From positions 4,526,001-4,590,000 of the forward strand of contig NZ_JALRMO010000001.1 in assembly GCF_023276405.1 (NCBI RefSeq): a DNA stretch of 64,000 bases, given 5' to 3'. The notes beneath the pieces were generated by a model. The model was not told where the DNA came from. It was given only the letters and a program-made list of their open reading frames with translations, and made no database searches. Position numbers and translations under genes: made by a program. Of the stretch, positions 37,201-47,190 are shown one piece after another; the stretch's first letter is position 1, and every line of letters begins with the position of its first letter. Source of the DNA: Paenibacillus hamazuiensis. GTDB taxonomy: Bacteria > Bacillota > Bacilli > Paenibacillales > NBRC-103111.

Positions 37201-37391
37201 ACGTGTTCCTCCCGTTATTTTCGATTTGGGGTCTTAACCCTCTACAACACTTATGATAAAGGACCCACAAACCTTTTGTCAGACGAGAAAACGACGATCG
37301 ATAGCATAAAACGCTTATTTTTTGGAAGATGGGAGGGCAGCTGGAGTCACCTATGTATCGCTCTGCGTATTTTGGCGCAAAAGACACCGTC
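37201..37391. other. Intergenic region between divergent PhyH and MFS genes
   Basis: About 190 bp, A+T-rich. It should contain the minus-strand promoter of the PhyH gene, but I see no convincing -35/-10 pair, repeat or small gene. Confidence 0.4.
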
Positions 37392-37423
37392 GGATCCTAA
37401 ACTAACTTTTTGTTAGTTGATCC
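37392..37423. promoter_or_regulatory. Inverted repeat upstream of the MFS gene
   Basis: AACTAAC-TTTTT-GTTAGTT, extended by GGATC and GATCC arms (3-nt bulge). A TTGACA hexamer follows at 37431. It suits an operator of a TetR/MarR-type regulator of an efflux gene, though no such regulator gene is adjacent. Confidence 0.4.
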
Positions 37424-37532
37424 AAATAGTTTGACAATGGCAAAATGAATTGCCTCCTTATATTTTTAAAGTAACCCATTTATAATTCATTCAAGAGATC
37501 TCGAAACACTTCTGGAAAAAGGAATGATACCC

Positions 37533-38707
37533 ATGGACCGAATCCAAAAAATGACCGTTTATATTCTTGCTTTAGGTGTATTTCTGACGGCGACCTCCGA
37601 GCTCGTTGTCTCCGGAATTTTGCAAGTGATCGCAGCCGACCTGAACGTCTCCATCGCCCTTGCCGGACAACTGATCACCGCGTACTCTATCGCTTTTGCG
37701 ATAGGCACTCCCGTCGTGGTGTCTCTCACCTCCCGCATGGGGCGAAGGAAGGTGATCACGGGAACCCTTGCCGCTTTTATATTGGGCTGCCTCGTTGCTT
37801 ACGCCAGCACGAACATTACAATTTTGATGGTCTCCCGAATCATCCTCGGCATAAGCTCCGGCGTCTATCTCGTTACCGCGTTCGGCGCCGTCGCGAAAAT
37901 AGTGCCCCCTGAAAAAATCGGCGGCTCAATCGGCACGATCGTGCTCGGCTTCAGCAGCGCGATGATTTTGGGAGTTCCGATCGGGATTGCGATTACCGGC
38001 TGGCTTAGCTGGCAGGCGATTTTCATGATCCTGGGGTTGTTCAGTTTGTTGATTGCGTTTATCATTTTCCGCCTTCTTCCGGAGATCGAAGGGGATGCGC
38101 CGATTCCGTTCCGCGAGCAAATCAAGGTGCTGGGCAGCGCCGTCATCGTCAGCGGCTTGTTTCTTACCTTTTTCAGGGAATCCGGCAACTCCGTCTTATT
38201 CACCTATTTGACGCCGTTTATAACGGATATTCTGGGCCTGAACGCATCCGGCATCAGTATGGTCATGCTCGCCTTCGGAGTTTTGGGTGCGATCGGCTCC
38301 CGTTTGGGAGGTTACGGCGTCGATCGGTGGGAGCTTCGCGGATCATTGCCGGCAGCATTATCGTTCATTTGGCGGCTTTGGCGGTTCTGCCCCTCTTCGC
38401 CCAGTCGCTATGGGGCGGGCTCGTGCTGATCGGGTTCATCATCTCATCCATGTTCGTGGCGGGACCCGCCGTGCAAACATACTTTATTCAACAGGCGCCG
38501 CAGTCCGCCAATCTCGTGCTCAGCTTGAACACTTCGATCATCCACCTGGGGCTTGCAGCCGGAGCCGGAGCGGGGGGATTCATGGTCAGCGCCTCTTCCA
38601 CCGTCCTGTATAACCCTTGGCTGGCCGGTGTTATCGTGACGCTCGGGCTCGGGGCGGCCCTGATCAGTTTTTCGCTGGGGAAAAAAAGACTGGTGCGGGA
38701 GGTGTGA
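37533..38707 (+). pseudogene. MFS efflux transporter with a one-base frameshift
   Basis: Major facilitator of the DHA1 drug-efflux type; the joined frames give about 391 residues and 12 helices. The motif-A-like loop SRMGRRKVITG follows helix 2. At 38328-38331 the sequence TGGGAG shifts the frame: the first frame ends at 38429 with unrelated sequence, while the next frame continues WGASRIIAGS and the last helices to 38707. One G missing from an original GGGG run explains it. Start at 37533 after AAAGGA. A homopolymer sequencing error is possible, but three other genes within 4 kb are also damaged or near damaged ones. Confidence 0.85.
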
Positions 38708-38735
38708 TCTAACCATCCGTTTTGAAAATGATAAA

Positions 38736-38758
38736 GGGGCTTGCCTCGGGCAAACCCC
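38736..38758 (-). terminator. Terminator of the oligopeptide-type ABC operon
   Basis: Minus-strand GGGGTTTGCC, CGA, GGCAAGCCCC (nine of ten pairs) followed by TTTATCATTTTC, 26 nt after the last ATPase stop. Confidence 0.75.
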
Positions 38759-38783
38759 ACCCTATCGCCTACGCATGCACAAA

Positions 38784-39584
38784 TCAAGCCAAATTCCACT
38801 CCTCATGAAGCTTGGGCACATCGGAAATAAGCTGCTTCGTGTACCGGTGCTGCGGAGTCAAAATCACCCGCTCGGCGCTGCCGCTTTCAACGATGACGCC
38901 TTTTTCCATAATGTAAATCGTATCGCTCACATAATAAGCCAAGCCGACGTCGTGGGTGATGAAAATGATCGTCATGTTGTTTTCGTCGCGCAGCTTGAGC
39001 AGCATATCCAGAATGGTGGAGCGCGAGCAGGCGTCGACCATCGAGGTCGGCTCGTCGGCGATCAGCACCTTCGGGTGCATCATGAAAATCCGCGCGATCA
39101 TCAGGCGCTGCATTTGCCCGCCGGACAACTCGAACGGATATTTGTTGTGCAGCTCCTCGAACTTGAGGTTGACGAACGAGCACGCTTCCTTCATTTTGCG
39201 AAACTGTTCATCTTTCGATAATTTAAGTCCTTGAAGCTTGATACAGTCGAGCAGCAGCTTGTCGACCTTGTGAAAAATATTAAACGAGGAAAAAGGGTCC
39301 TGAAAAATCGCCTGAATATCTTTCCAGTACATCTTGCGGTCTTTATGGCTGCCGAGCTTGCGGGGCGCCCCTTTATATTCGATCTCGCCGCTCGTTTCCT
39401 TCAGCAGACCCATGATGATTTTCGCGATCGTCGTTTTCCCGCTGCCGCTTTCGCCGACGATCGAGATGATTTCGCCCTCATGGAACTTGAAATCGACGCC
39501 GTTTACGGCCGTCGTTTTATTCAGCCCGTACCCGAACACCTTCGTCACCTTTTTACCGCTGATCAAAACCGGACGCTCGTTCAT
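38784..39584 (-). CDS. Oligopeptide-type ABC transporter ATPase (OppF/DppF-like)
   Basis: Cytoplasmic ATPase of 266 residues: Walker [11 protein letters not shown]-loop [10 protein letters not shown], signature LSGGQMQR, Walker [10 protein letters not shown] and the switch His in FITHDVG. Shorter than its partner and lacking the C-terminal cysteine cluster. The start overlaps the partner ATPase stop by ATGA. The two make the heterodimeric motor of the importer. Confidence 0.94.
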   Translation of the reverse strand: MNERPVLISGKKVTKVFGYGLNKTTAVNGVDFKFHEGEIISIVGESGSGKTTIAKIIMGLLKETSGEIEYKGAPRKLGSHKDRKMYWKDIQAIFQDPFSSFNIFHKVDKLLLDCIKLQGLKLSKDEQFRKMKEACSFVNLKFEELHNKYPFELSGGQMQRLMIARIFMMHPKVLIADEPTSMVDACSRSTILDMLLKLRDENNMTIIFITHDVGLAYYVSDTIYIMEKGVIVESGSAERVILTPQHRYTKQLISDVPKLHEEWNLA

Positions 39585-40612
39585 TTCCCGCTCACCTCCT
39601 CGCTCCGATGCTCGTTCTCGTACCAGTTTCTCAGCGTGCCCACGTCAAACAAACACCGGTAAATTCGCCCGTCCACCGTCTTGCTCATCACTTTGCCTTC
39701 GCGGCACGATTTTTGCGCGTATTCGCAGCGGTCGGCGAACCGGCAGCCCGGCGGCACCTTTTTCAGGTTCGGCGGCGCGCCCGGAATCGCCTCGAGCTTG
39801 TGGCCTTTCATCCCCTCTTCGGGGACGATGATGGAGCCCATCAGCTTTTTTGTATACGGATGCAGCGGGTCAAAAATCATTTGGTGCGCCGTGCCCCGCT
39901 CGACGATTTCCCCGGCGTACATAACAACGATATCGTCCGTCACGTGGTACAGCAGCGGAAGCTCGTGGGTGATGAAGACGAGCGAACGGATGTATTTTTT
40001 CTCCAGCAGCTCCTTCATCAGCTTGATGACGGCCTTCTGGGAGGTGACGTCGAGCGCCGAGGTCGGTTCGTCGGCGATAAGCACCTTCGGGTTCAAAATC
40101 GTCGAAATCGCGATGACGGTGCGCTGCTTCATCCCGCCGGACAGCTCGTTCGGATACGAGTTCAGCACCTTGGAGGACAAATTCAGCGATTCGAACCGCT
40201 CTGCGGCCATATCCCATACCTGCTGTTTGCTCAGCTCGGGCCGGTGCTCCTTCATAATATCCTCGATGAAACGGATGATTTTCAGCGTCGGGTTGAGCGC
40301 ATTCATCGCCGCTTGCGGAATGTACGCGATTTCTCTGCCGAGTATTTGCTTGCGGAGCTGCTCCTTGTTCAGCTTCATGATGTCGGTGCCGTCGATGGCG
40401 ATGGAGCCGCTGTGATAATGGAGGGGCGGGAAATAAAAGCCCATCAGACTGAGCGCGAGCGTCGATTTGCCGCACCCCGATTCGCCGGCGATACCGAGCG
40501 TCTTGCCGTCCTCGAGCACGAAATCGACGCCGTCCACCGCATATACATGCTCCTTCAGCCGCGTCCGGTAATACGTTCTGAGCCCCTTCACTTCCAATAT
40601 ATATTGACTCAA
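39581..40612 (-). CDS. Oligopeptide-type ABC transporter ATPase (OppD/DppD-like)
   Basis: ATPase of 343 residues: Walker [10 protein letters not shown], signature LSGGMKQR, Walker [10 protein letters not shown], switch His in VFITHELP, and the Opp-family C-terminal domain with the cysteine cluster [14 protein letters not shown] that can bind an Fe-S cluster in relatives. The start codon is TTG with AGGAGC 9 nt upstream, 6 nt after the permease stop. Confidence 0.94.
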   Translation of the reverse strand: MSQYILEVKGLRTYYRTRLKEHVYAVDGVDFVLEDGKTLGIAGESGCGKSTLALSLMGFYFPPLHYHSGSIAIDGTDIMKLNKEQLRKQILGREIAYIPQAAMNALNPTLKIIRFIEDIMKEHRPELSKQQVWDMAAERFESLNLSSKVLNSYPNELSGGMKQRTVIAISTILNPKVLIADEPTSALDVTSQKAVIKLMKELLEKKYIRSLVFITHELPLLYHVTDDIVVMYAGEIVERGTAHQMIFDPLHPYTKKLMGSIIVPEEGMKGHKLEAIPGAPPNLKKVPPGCRFADRCEYAQKSCREGKVMSKTVDGRIYRCLFDVGTLRNWYENEHRSEEVSGK

Positions 40613-40618
40613 AGCCGG

Positions 40619-41455
40619 TCAGCTCCTTATTTTCGGATTGAAAATTTCGTCCATCCCGGTGTTCATCATGTACAGCGAAAACGTGATGATCGCGATCGCG
40701 AATGCCGCCGGAATGAACGCCCACCAGGCTCCCGCAACCGGAGCTTCGAAGACGAGCGCCCAGTTCATGATGATGCCGAGCGAAATCGTATTGTACGGCC
40801 CAAGCCCGAGCATGGAAATCGACGCTTCGGACAAAATGCCCGATGCCGTCTGTAAAACAAAAGCCATAACGACATAAGACGCGATATACGGAAGAATTTC
40901 GAATATGATGATACGCGGCGTGCTGTGTCCGGATATTTTCGCAATGTTGACGTGGTCCCGGTTGCGCAGCGATGTCGTTTGCGCCCGGACCGCCCGGGCC
41001 GTCCACGGCCAGCTCGTAATGCCGATGATGATGGCGGTGACAAGCGAGCTGCGGGAATTGATGCTGACGGAAATCAGAATCAAAATGATAAACGACGGAA
41101 TGACGATGAAAATGTTCGTAACCGCCGTCAAGATGTTGTCGACGAGCCCACCGATATAACCTGCGCACAATCCGATGATCAGGCCGATAATCGTGGCGAA
41201 TACGCCGGCGATCAGTCCGACCCGGATCGACGTGCGGATGCCGTACATCAGCTCCAGAAACAAATCTCTGCCGAAGTTGTCGGAGCCGAGCAGCAGCTTC
41301 GAATCGGGCGGCTGAAACGCCAGCGCCATCATTTCCAGCGGGTCGCTTCGATTGATCAGCGGATAAATGTAAACGAGCGCGAGCATGCACAGAAACGCCA
41401 CCGCTCCGAACATGAATTTGGGGGATTTGAGCAAAATCGCAAGCGAATGTTTCAT
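40619..41455 (-). CDS. Oligopeptide-type ABC transporter permease (OppC-like)
   Basis: Membrane permease of 278 residues. The OppC-type N-terminal helix is followed by [12 protein letters not shown], a family hallmark, and the coupling region includes [16 protein letters not shown] precedes the ATG, which lies 1 nt after the OppB-like stop. Confidence 0.93.
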   Translation of the reverse strand: MKHSLAILLKSPKFMFGAVAFLCMLALVYIYPLINRSDPLEMMALAFQPPDSKLLLGSDNFGRDLFLELMYGIRTSIRVGLIAGVFATIIGLIIGLCAGYIGGLVDNILTAVTNIFIVIPSFIILILISVSINSRSSLVTAIIIGITSWPWTARAVRAQTTSLRNRDHVNIAKISGHSTPRIIIFEILPYIASYVVMAFVLQTASGILSEASISMLGLGPYNTISLGIIMNWALVFEAPVAGAWWAFIPAAFAIAIITFSLYMMNTGMDEIFNPKIRS

Positions 41456-41456
41456 A

Positions 41457-42467
41457 TCATTGCTCCTCCATTTGTGCCGCTTTGATTCTCGGGTCGACCA
41501 GGCCGTAAACGATCTCTATCGTAAAATTGGCCAGCAGCACCGAAAACGCGATCAGCAGCGTGCAGCCCGAAATCAGCGGATAGTCAAGCTGGCGGATGGC
41601 GGTGAACAGCCACGTGCCGATGCCCGGGTAGCTGAACACGATTTCGCAAATGAGCGAGCCTCCCACCATCGTGCCGATGGACAGCGCGAGTCCGGTAATT
41701 TGCGGCAGCATCGCGTTTTTGAACACGTACTGGGCGATTTTGGAGTCGCGGATGCCGAGCAGCTTGCTGTACAACACGTAATCCGCGTTAAGCTCGTAAA
41801 TGGACATCTCCCGCATGCCGATGGCTTGGCCGCCGATCGTAACGAGTACGATGGACAGGTACGGCAGCGTATGGTGGCGGATGACCGACCATATAAAATC
41901 GAGACTGAGCGACGGGATCATCTGGAAGTCGTAGCCCCCGTGAAGCGGAAACCATTTCAGGTTAAGAGCAAAAAGGTACAGCATAATGATCGCCAACGTA
42001 AAAAACGGTATCGAGTTGATGAACAGAGCAACCGGGAACAGCGCCTTGTCGAAAACGCCTCTTTTGTAGGCGGCGACCGCCCCGAGCACGTTGCCGAGTA
42101 TCCAGCCGGTCAGTATCGCCGGCAGCTGCAGGCCCAGTGTCCAGGGGACGGCGGAAGCAAGGATATCGTTTACTTTTTTCGGGTAGAGGCCGAAAGAGGT
42201 GCCGAGATTGCCGGTGAGCAAATTTTTCAGGTAGATGCCGTACTGCGTCAGCAGCGGCTTGTCGATGCCGAATTCCTTCGTGAACGTTTCATACACCTTC
42301 TTGATCGTATCGCTGTCCGTCATCCCTTGGGTCATTTGCGAGGCGATGACACTGACCGGATTGCCCTTGATCATCCTCGGCAGCATAAAATTGAGGCTTA
42401 CCGCTATCACCAAAGTCAGGAGATACCAGCCGAATTTCCTCAAAAAATATTTGCTGTAAGCGTTCAA
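41457..42467 (-). CDS. Oligopeptide-type ABC transporter permease (OppB-like)
   Basis: Membrane permease of about 336 residues with an N-terminal helix, a large extracytoplasmic loop (about 35-110) and five further helices; coupling-loop motif [19 protein letters not shown] at 42467 is preferred to GTG at 42476, because the AGGAGG site overlaps the latter and is 8 nt from the former. A long hairpin terminator separates it from the binding-protein gene. Confidence 0.92.
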   Translation of the reverse strand: MNAYSKYFLRKFGWYLLTLVIAVSLNFMLPRMIKGNPVSVIASQMTQGMTDSDTIKKVYETFTKEFGIDKPLLTQYGIYLKNLLTGNLGTSFGLYPKKVNDILASAVPWTLGLQLPAILTGWILGNVLGAVAAYKRGVFDKALFPVALFINSIPFFTLAIIMLYLFALNLKWFPLHGGYDFQMIPSLSLDFIWSVIRHHTLPYLSIVLVTIGGQAIGMREMSIYELNADYVLYSKLLGIRDSKIAQYVFKNAMLPQITGLALSIGTMVGGSLICEIVFSYPGIGTWLFTAIRQLDYPLISGCTLLIAFSVLLANFTIEIVYGLVDPRIKAAQMEEQ

Positions 42468-42502
42468 ACTTCCCACCTCCTGATCGATATGCTTTCGGAA
42501 AA

Positions 42503-42539
42503 AAGCCTATATTTGGATTGTGCGGCCAAATATAGGCTT
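42503..42539 (-). terminator. Strong intercistronic terminator after the binding-protein gene
   Basis: Perfect 14-bp stem AAGCCTATATTTGG / CCAAATATAGGCTT with a 9-nt loop, followed on the minus strand by TTTTTT. It stands between the binding-protein and OppB-like genes, so most transcripts would carry the binding protein alone. Confidence 0.92.
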
Positions 42540-42558
42540 CGTCCGTTTGACCGTGCGG

Positions 42559-44397
42559 TTAGTTATGGATTTGGTAGAGCGCCTTGACGCCGGCCCCGTC
42601 CATCGCGATTTGCGGCGGGATGTTGCTGCCGTCTCCTTGCGCCGGGAACCCTTTCCACACCGATTCGTTTACCGTATGGAACACCCACGGTCTGTACATC
42701 AGAGGGATGGAGGGAATATCGGTCAGCCAAATTTTCGTCAGGTCGGTGTAAAGCGACTTCAGCTGAGCTTCGTCGTTCACCGTCGGAATCTTGTCGATGA
42801 TTTCATCCGCTTTGTCGTTTTTGTACCGGCCCCAGTTCCAGAACGCCAGCTCGCCGGCAGGGGCGACGCCTTTGGAGTACATGATCGTTCTAGCCCGGTT
42901 CCACGGCTGGCTCGGGCTGACGCCGCCGGCCGGCGTGTTCATGATGATATCGAATTTGCCGGTTTGCAGATCGTTGGTCCATACCGGCGCTTCCGGAAAC
43001 TTCGTGCGAATTTCGATGCCGATCGCTTTGGCGTTTTGCGCGACGATCTCCAGCGAGGCGTTCCAGTCCGACCAGCCGTAAGGACATTCGATCTCATAAG
43101 GCCCGAGCCGGGTGCCGTTCAGCACGCGGATGCCGTCCGCGCCCTTCTTCGCGCCAATTTTGTCAAGCAGCGCATTGGCGGCATCGACATCGGTCGTCCA
43201 CTGCAGCGATTTGATCGCATCCTGGTCGACGTATTTCTTTTCCGCATCGGCATCGAGCGTGATGGACGGCTTCATCGCCGCCGAATAGCCGCTCATCGCG
43301 AGATCGGAAATCTTTTTGTAATCGATCGCCATCGCAATCGCTCTTCGGACGTCGGCGTTGTCGAGCCCTTTTTTCGACAAGTTGAAGAAGATCGAAGGCA
43401 TCGAGCCCGGCAAATAATACGGCGCGTCCTTCAGGTAAGTTTTGACCGGAGCGCCGCCCTTCCACATGTTCCACACCTGCGGAATGAACTGCTGCGATAC
43501 GTCGACCTGGCCGCTTTTGAACGCAAGGTCGCCGGCTGCATTGTCCTTGTAGATCACGTGGGTGATGTACTTCGGAGCGGGCAGCTTGCCGAACAGCGAC
43601 TTGCCCCAATAATTGTCGTCGCGCACGATCGTAATTTTCTGGTCGTTGTAGAAGTACATCTTATACGGGCCTGTACCTACGGGGTTTGCATTGACTTCCT
43701 TACGGATCGTCGCCAGATCGTTGTTCGATTTTTTCTCGATCTCTTCCCAAATGTGCTTCGGAAGCATCGGAATAAGCTCGATGCTGTCGAGGATGGTCAG
43801 CTTGTTCGGGTTGTCTTTTTTCAGCTTGATGTTCACTGCGTTCGGGCCGTCCGCCACCACATCTTCCATATAAGTCCAGAAGCTGCTCCAGTTGATCTGG
43901 TATTTCTTTCCGAGCTGGTACGTATACACGACGTCATCGGACGTAAACGGCTTGCCGTCGCTCCATTTCGCATCTTTGTTCAGCTCGACTTTTAACGTCA
44001 AATCGTCGGTCCACGAATATTTCGTGCCGAGCAGCGGCTCCAGCTTGCCGTCGTTCATGTTGATCATAAACAGCGTCTCGTAGATGAGCTCGCGGGAGTT
44101 GCCGTAGTTGATCGGGAATGCGGGATTGCCGCTGAGCAGGTTAAAGTTGGTAGGCGCCCCCCACTGCAAGCCGTTGACGTACAGCGTCTCGTTTCGCGGC
44201 GTTTCCTTCGCGTCGCCCCCTCCTCCGCCGGACGGCTGGGCTGTGGCGGGTTGCGGTGTCGTCGCAGGCGGCTTTGCCGCTTCCTGCTTGGGAGGCTGGT
44301 TGGTCGTCGGGGGCGGTGTGCTCCCTTCGCACGCCGCGAGTATGGTGGGGGCTAGCAGCAGCGCGCATAGAAGGCCGGATGCTTTTTTGAACCTCAT
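42559..44397 (-). CDS. Solute-binding lipoprotein, family 5 (OppA/DppA-like)
   Basis: Binding lipoprotein of 612 residues. The signal peptide ends ILAACEGS (lipidated Cys23), followed by a long Pro/Thr/Gln/Ala linker (about 26-66) and the family 5 domain with KDAKWSDGKPFTSDDVVYTY, the signature segment. Family 5 proteins bind peptides, nickel or, in several saprophytes, cello-oligosaccharides and other glycans; the ligand is not evident. First gene of a five-gene operon with permeases and ATPases. Confidence 0.93.
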   Translation of the reverse strand: MRFKKASGLLCALLLAPTILAACEGSTPPPTTNQPPKQEAAKPPATTPQPATAQPSGGGGGDAKETPRNETLYVNGLQWGAPTNFNLLSGNPAFPINYGNSRELIYETLFMINMNDGKLEPLLGTKYSWTDDLTLKVELNKDAKWSDGKPFTSDDVVYTYQLGKKYQINWSSFWTYMEDVVADGPNAVNIKLKKDNPNKLTILDSIELIPMLPKHIWEEIEKKSNNDLATIRKEVNANPVGTGPYKMYFYNDQKITIVRDDNYWGKSLFGKLPAPKYITHVIYKDNAAGDLAFKSGQVDVSQQFIPQVWNMWKGGAPVKTYLKDAPYYLPGSMPSIFFNLSKKGLDNADVRRAIAMAIDYKKISDLAMSGYSAAMKPSITLDADAEKKYVDQDAIKSLQWTTDVDAANALLDKIGAKKGADGIRVLNGTRLGPYEIECPYGWSDWNASLEIVAQNAKAIGIEIRTKFPEAPVWTNDLQTGKFDIIMNTPAGGVSPSQPWNRARTIMYSKGVAPAGELAFWNWGRYKNDKADEIIDKIPTVNDEAQLKSLYTDLTKIWLTDIPSIPLMYRPWVFHTVNESVWKGFPAQGDGSNIPPQIAMDGAGVKALYQIHN

Positions 44398-44646
44398 CGT
44401 TTTCCCTCCGCTAATTTGGAATGATTTATATTGGAGGACCGATGTGTTGATCGGCGCCTCGAATATACGCAGTGTCGGGGATGTCCGGGATCAAATGCTC
44501 ATAACTTCGAAAAACCAATAGTGAGTAAGCGCTTTTATTTACATTAAAGGGTATTTATTCATGAATTTATTTGTATATTCATTTTATGCCGCCGCTTCGG
44601 ATTGGAACAGTACATAAACTTAAGGAGTTTGGTTTGATAAATTAAG
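44398..44646. other. Leader region of the oligopeptide-type operon
   Basis: A+T-rich 250 bp upstream of the binding-protein gene. The sequence AGTAAGCGCTTTTA at about 44523-44536 resembles half a cre site but misses two consensus positions. No small gene is visible. Confidence 0.35.
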
Positions 44647-45190
44647 GCCCCCCTAAATCCCCCCGCCGGGGGGACCCCAGGCGCTCGGGCGCCCTGGACC
44701 CGCCAGTAGTACGGGAATGCTCGCTTCTAGTTCGCGTTTGTCCGGCATGGATTTTTCGCCTGCGGACGAAAAATCCTATGCCGGACACGCTTTACTTTTG
44801 GTGCCGGGTGGGTTGTGGGGCTGCGTGCCTCGGGTTCGCGATTTGTCCCGCATCGTTTTGCTTCCGCAAAACGTATGCCGGACTCGCTTGGCTTGAGTGC
44901 ACAGAGGGTTGGGGGGGCTGCGTGCCTCGGGCTCGCGAACGTCCCGCATCGTTTTGCTTCCGCAAAACGTATGCCGGACTCGCTTGGCTTGAGTGCACAG
45001 AGGGTTGGGGGGGCTGCGTGCCTCGGGTTCGCGATTGTCCCGCATCGTTTTGCTTCCGCAAAACGTATGCCGGACTCGCTTGGCTTGAGTGCACAGGGGG
45101 TTGGGGGGGCTGCGTGCCTCGGGTTCGCGATTGTCCTGCATCGTTTTGCTTCCGCAAAACGTATGCCGGACTCGCTTGGCTTGGGTGCGT
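44647..45190. repeat. Structured repeat, locus C: header hairpin plus four 96-97-bp units
   Basis: Same family as 31016-31562. Header with CCAGGCGC...GCGCCCTGG, hairpin 44740-44786 with outer arms GTCCGGCAT/ATGCCGGAC and inner arms GGATTTTTCG/CGAAAAATCC, then units starting at 44783, 44880, 44976 and 45072, ending about 45168. Unit hairpin CGTTTTGC-TTCC-GCAAAACG; conserved GTGCCTCGGG and TTCGCG boxes. Non-coding by period and frame. Confidence 0.9.
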
Positions 45191-45281
45191 AGAGGGGTAT
45201 GCGATGAGCTTGTTTACCTTTCTTTTTTTTCCGTATCGTCCTTCTTATCGAGGTAGCGAAATTAGACTATCCCCAGAAATT

Positions 45282-45330
45282 GAAACAGCAACAGCCATGG
45301 ACGAGAAAAGTCCTTGACTGTCGCTGTTTC
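45282..45330 (-). terminator. Hairpin after the CAP/SLH gene
   Basis: GAAACAGCAACAGCCA and TGACTGTCGCTGTTTC pair over 16 positions with two G-T type mismatches; an inner GGAC/GTCC closes the loop. The T-run after the stem is weak. Confidence 0.65.
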
Positions 45331-45367
45331 ATTGAACTAATGCTTTAGTTCCATCGTTTGCTTGCAA

Positions 45368-46855
45368 CTATTTGACACTGGACAGCGTTCGGTAAGCAAT
45401 GATCGAAGCTTGTTCGACCGTAGTCGATTGCACCGGGTTGAAGAAGTTTTTTTCATCTCCCTGCACCACATCGGCGGCTCGGAGGGAGGCGATAGCCTCT
45501 TTCGCCCACTGGGAAATCAAAGCGTCGTCGGAAAAATCGGTGAAGGTTCTACTGGTCGTCTTCAAATCGCGACCGGCCGCACTCAGTGTACGCTTCAGCA
45601 TGACCGCTATCTGCTCCCTAGTCACCGGGTTCATGGGCGAAAACTTCTCAGAGGATGTCCCCTCGACGATCCCTAACTTGTAAGCTTTCAGCACGTCGCT
45701 GTTCTTCGTATCGGTGAACGGATTGTCCGCTGTCTCCAGGTCCGTCTTGCCCGTCAACGTTTCATACAGCTTCGTCATGACCGTACTAAACTGTTCGCGA
45801 GTAATGGCATTGTTGAAAGTAACGGCTTTCGGTACAAGCCCTTTATTGTCCGCCATTGCCAATTCAGGGATTGCCCATTCGCTAGCTTTCCTGGACTGAT
45901 ATTCCAGCTTTTTCTGGGGAACAATCTGACTGCCTGTCGTGAATGTCCATGATTTGTCGAGCGTCTTTTCCACTCCCCCTGATTGATACGTTGCCTTGAA
46001 CTCGACCTTGTAGCTCGTATTCATTTCGAGCGGTGTCTTGGGGAGAAGGAATACAAAGTTATTCCCATAACCCGGATTTGTCGTGCGATCGGCGATATAG
46101 TAAGGAACATCCTGTCCATTGGTGTTCGTGATTTTAGCGCTTTTGAAATCCATAGTCGCCGAATTGCCCGTATTAATCGTAATTGGATATCCCACGTACG
46201 ACATGTAAGGAAGCTTATAGCTGATCAGCGGATCAGGCAGTTCTATGTCTTGCCAGTAAGGCTGCACATTGCGCTGATTATCGTAAGGGTATATCTGACT
46301 GTCGGACAACGTGCTGTTGTAGCTGGGATAGCCAAACTCAATGACGGTAGATCCGTTCAGGGTGAATCCGACACCAACCTCGCTCAAATCCGGCCGTATA
46401 AAACTTAGACGGTGATAAGGCGAAGTAAAAAGATTGTCGATGCCTTCTGTCACACTGGAAATTTTTCCGTAGGTTACACCTTCACTCGTAGGGTTGCTAT
46501 AACCGAATAGCTTATTGCGATCGTAACCCCATTTGGCGGTATACCCTTCATGACCTTCGTCCTCCCGGTGACATACATATCCTATTTTATTCAATTCAAT
46601 ATAATTGCTGTGTGACTGCGCGCTTCGGCTTAATTGTTCATTCAAACGTACTTCGGAGAGGCCCATATCTTTACGTAGGGCATTGATCTTATCCAAACCT
46701 TCCTGCTGCACCTTCCTTAGTTCCGTCATATCCTTATTTTTGTAAGGGTCTGGAAGCTCTTGAGCAAAAGTATGCGGTACGGCTGATTGGAACAAGATAC
46801 AAAAGACTGCCGCTGCCAGCATAAACTTGATCGTCATCCATCGAGTCTTTCTCAT
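45368..46855 (-). CDS. Secreted CAP-domain protein with three SLH anchors
   Basis: Cell-surface protein of 495 residues. Signal peptide at 1-31 ending FAQ; CAP/SCP domain at about 50-195 (LRKDMGL, SRSAQSHSNYIELN, HREDEGHEGY, SPYHRLSFIRPD, EVGVGF), as in YkwD-type proteins; an Ig/FN3-like segment at about 210-310; three SLH repeats at about 320-495, which bind pyruvylated wall polymer. The gene is A+T-richer than its neighbours. AGGAGAAG precedes the ATG. The CAP domain function in bacteria is unsettled. It seems to be a single-gene unit. Confidence 0.92.
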   Translation of the reverse strand: MRKTRWMTIKFMLAAAVFCILFQSAVPHTFAQELPDPYKNKDMTELRKVQQEGLDKINALRKDMGLSEVRLNEQLSRSAQSHSNYIELNKIGYVCHREDEGHEGYTAKWGYDRNKLFGYSNPTSEGVTYGKISSVTEGIDNLFTSPYHRLSFIRPDLSEVGVGFTLNGSTVIEFGYPSYNSTLSDSQIYPYDNQRNVQPYWQDIELPDPLISYKLPYMSYVGYPITINTGNSATMDFKSAKITNTNGQDVPYYIADRTTNPGYGNNFVFLLPKTPLEMNTSYKVEFKATYQSGGVEKTLDKSWTFTTGSQIVPQKKLEYQSRKASEWAIPELAMADNKGLVPKAVTFNNAITREQFSTVMTKLYETLTGKTDLETADNPFTDTKNSDVLKAYKLGIVEGTSSEKFSPMNPVTREQIAVMLKRTLSAAGRDLKTTSRTFTDFSDDALISQWAKEAIASLRAADVVQGDEKNFFNPVQSTTVEQASIIAYRTLSSVK

Positions 46856-47129
46856 CTGCGCTCTTCTCCTATCTTGTAATGGACTGCATCGCCTGACAAA
46901 ATTCTACATTAATTATGTAAAAACTTCTAGTCTTTTGTGCTCATTTATCCGAGAATAACAAACATGTGTTCCTCTATGTTATTTTAGGCTGCTTATTTAA
47001 ACGGGATAATGGTCACTATTTCGTTCGGTTTATCAGTTTCAATCCGCGATTCGTACGAACGCGGGAGCGAAATTGGTTAAGCCTATCGCCGGCTTTCATC
47101 GTTTTTCGAGTCGTTTTCCTCATGAAAAA
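46856..47129. other. Intergenic region upstream of the CAP/SLH gene
   Basis: A+T-rich stretch of about 270 bp that must hold the CAP/SLH promoter. An A/T-rich near-palindrome with TACAT and ATGTA arms lies near 46903-46920. I see no gene. Confidence 0.4.
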
Positions 47130-47159
47130 AGGCTGGATTTCACAAAGTGAAACCAGCCT
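47130..47159 (-). terminator. Terminator of the 47-62 kb catabolic cluster
   Basis: Minus-strand AGGCTGG-TTTCAC and GTGAAA-(T)-CCAGCCT with one bulge, followed by TTTTTTC. It lies 31 nt after the stop of the hydrolase gene. Confidence 0.88.
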
Positions 47160-47190
47160 GGCGTAGTACCGGAGCGCCGCCGAATGCGGG

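Noticed and set aside
44523-44536. cre site upstream of the oligopeptide-type operon
   Set aside because: The first half lacks the TG of the consensus and two positions mismatch; kept only as a remark in the leader entry.
44778-45317. Repeat-encoded frames (for example 179 and 121 codons) across the 96-97-bp array
   Set aside because: Present on both strands, created by the repeat period; base changes preserve hairpin pairing rather than amino acids.
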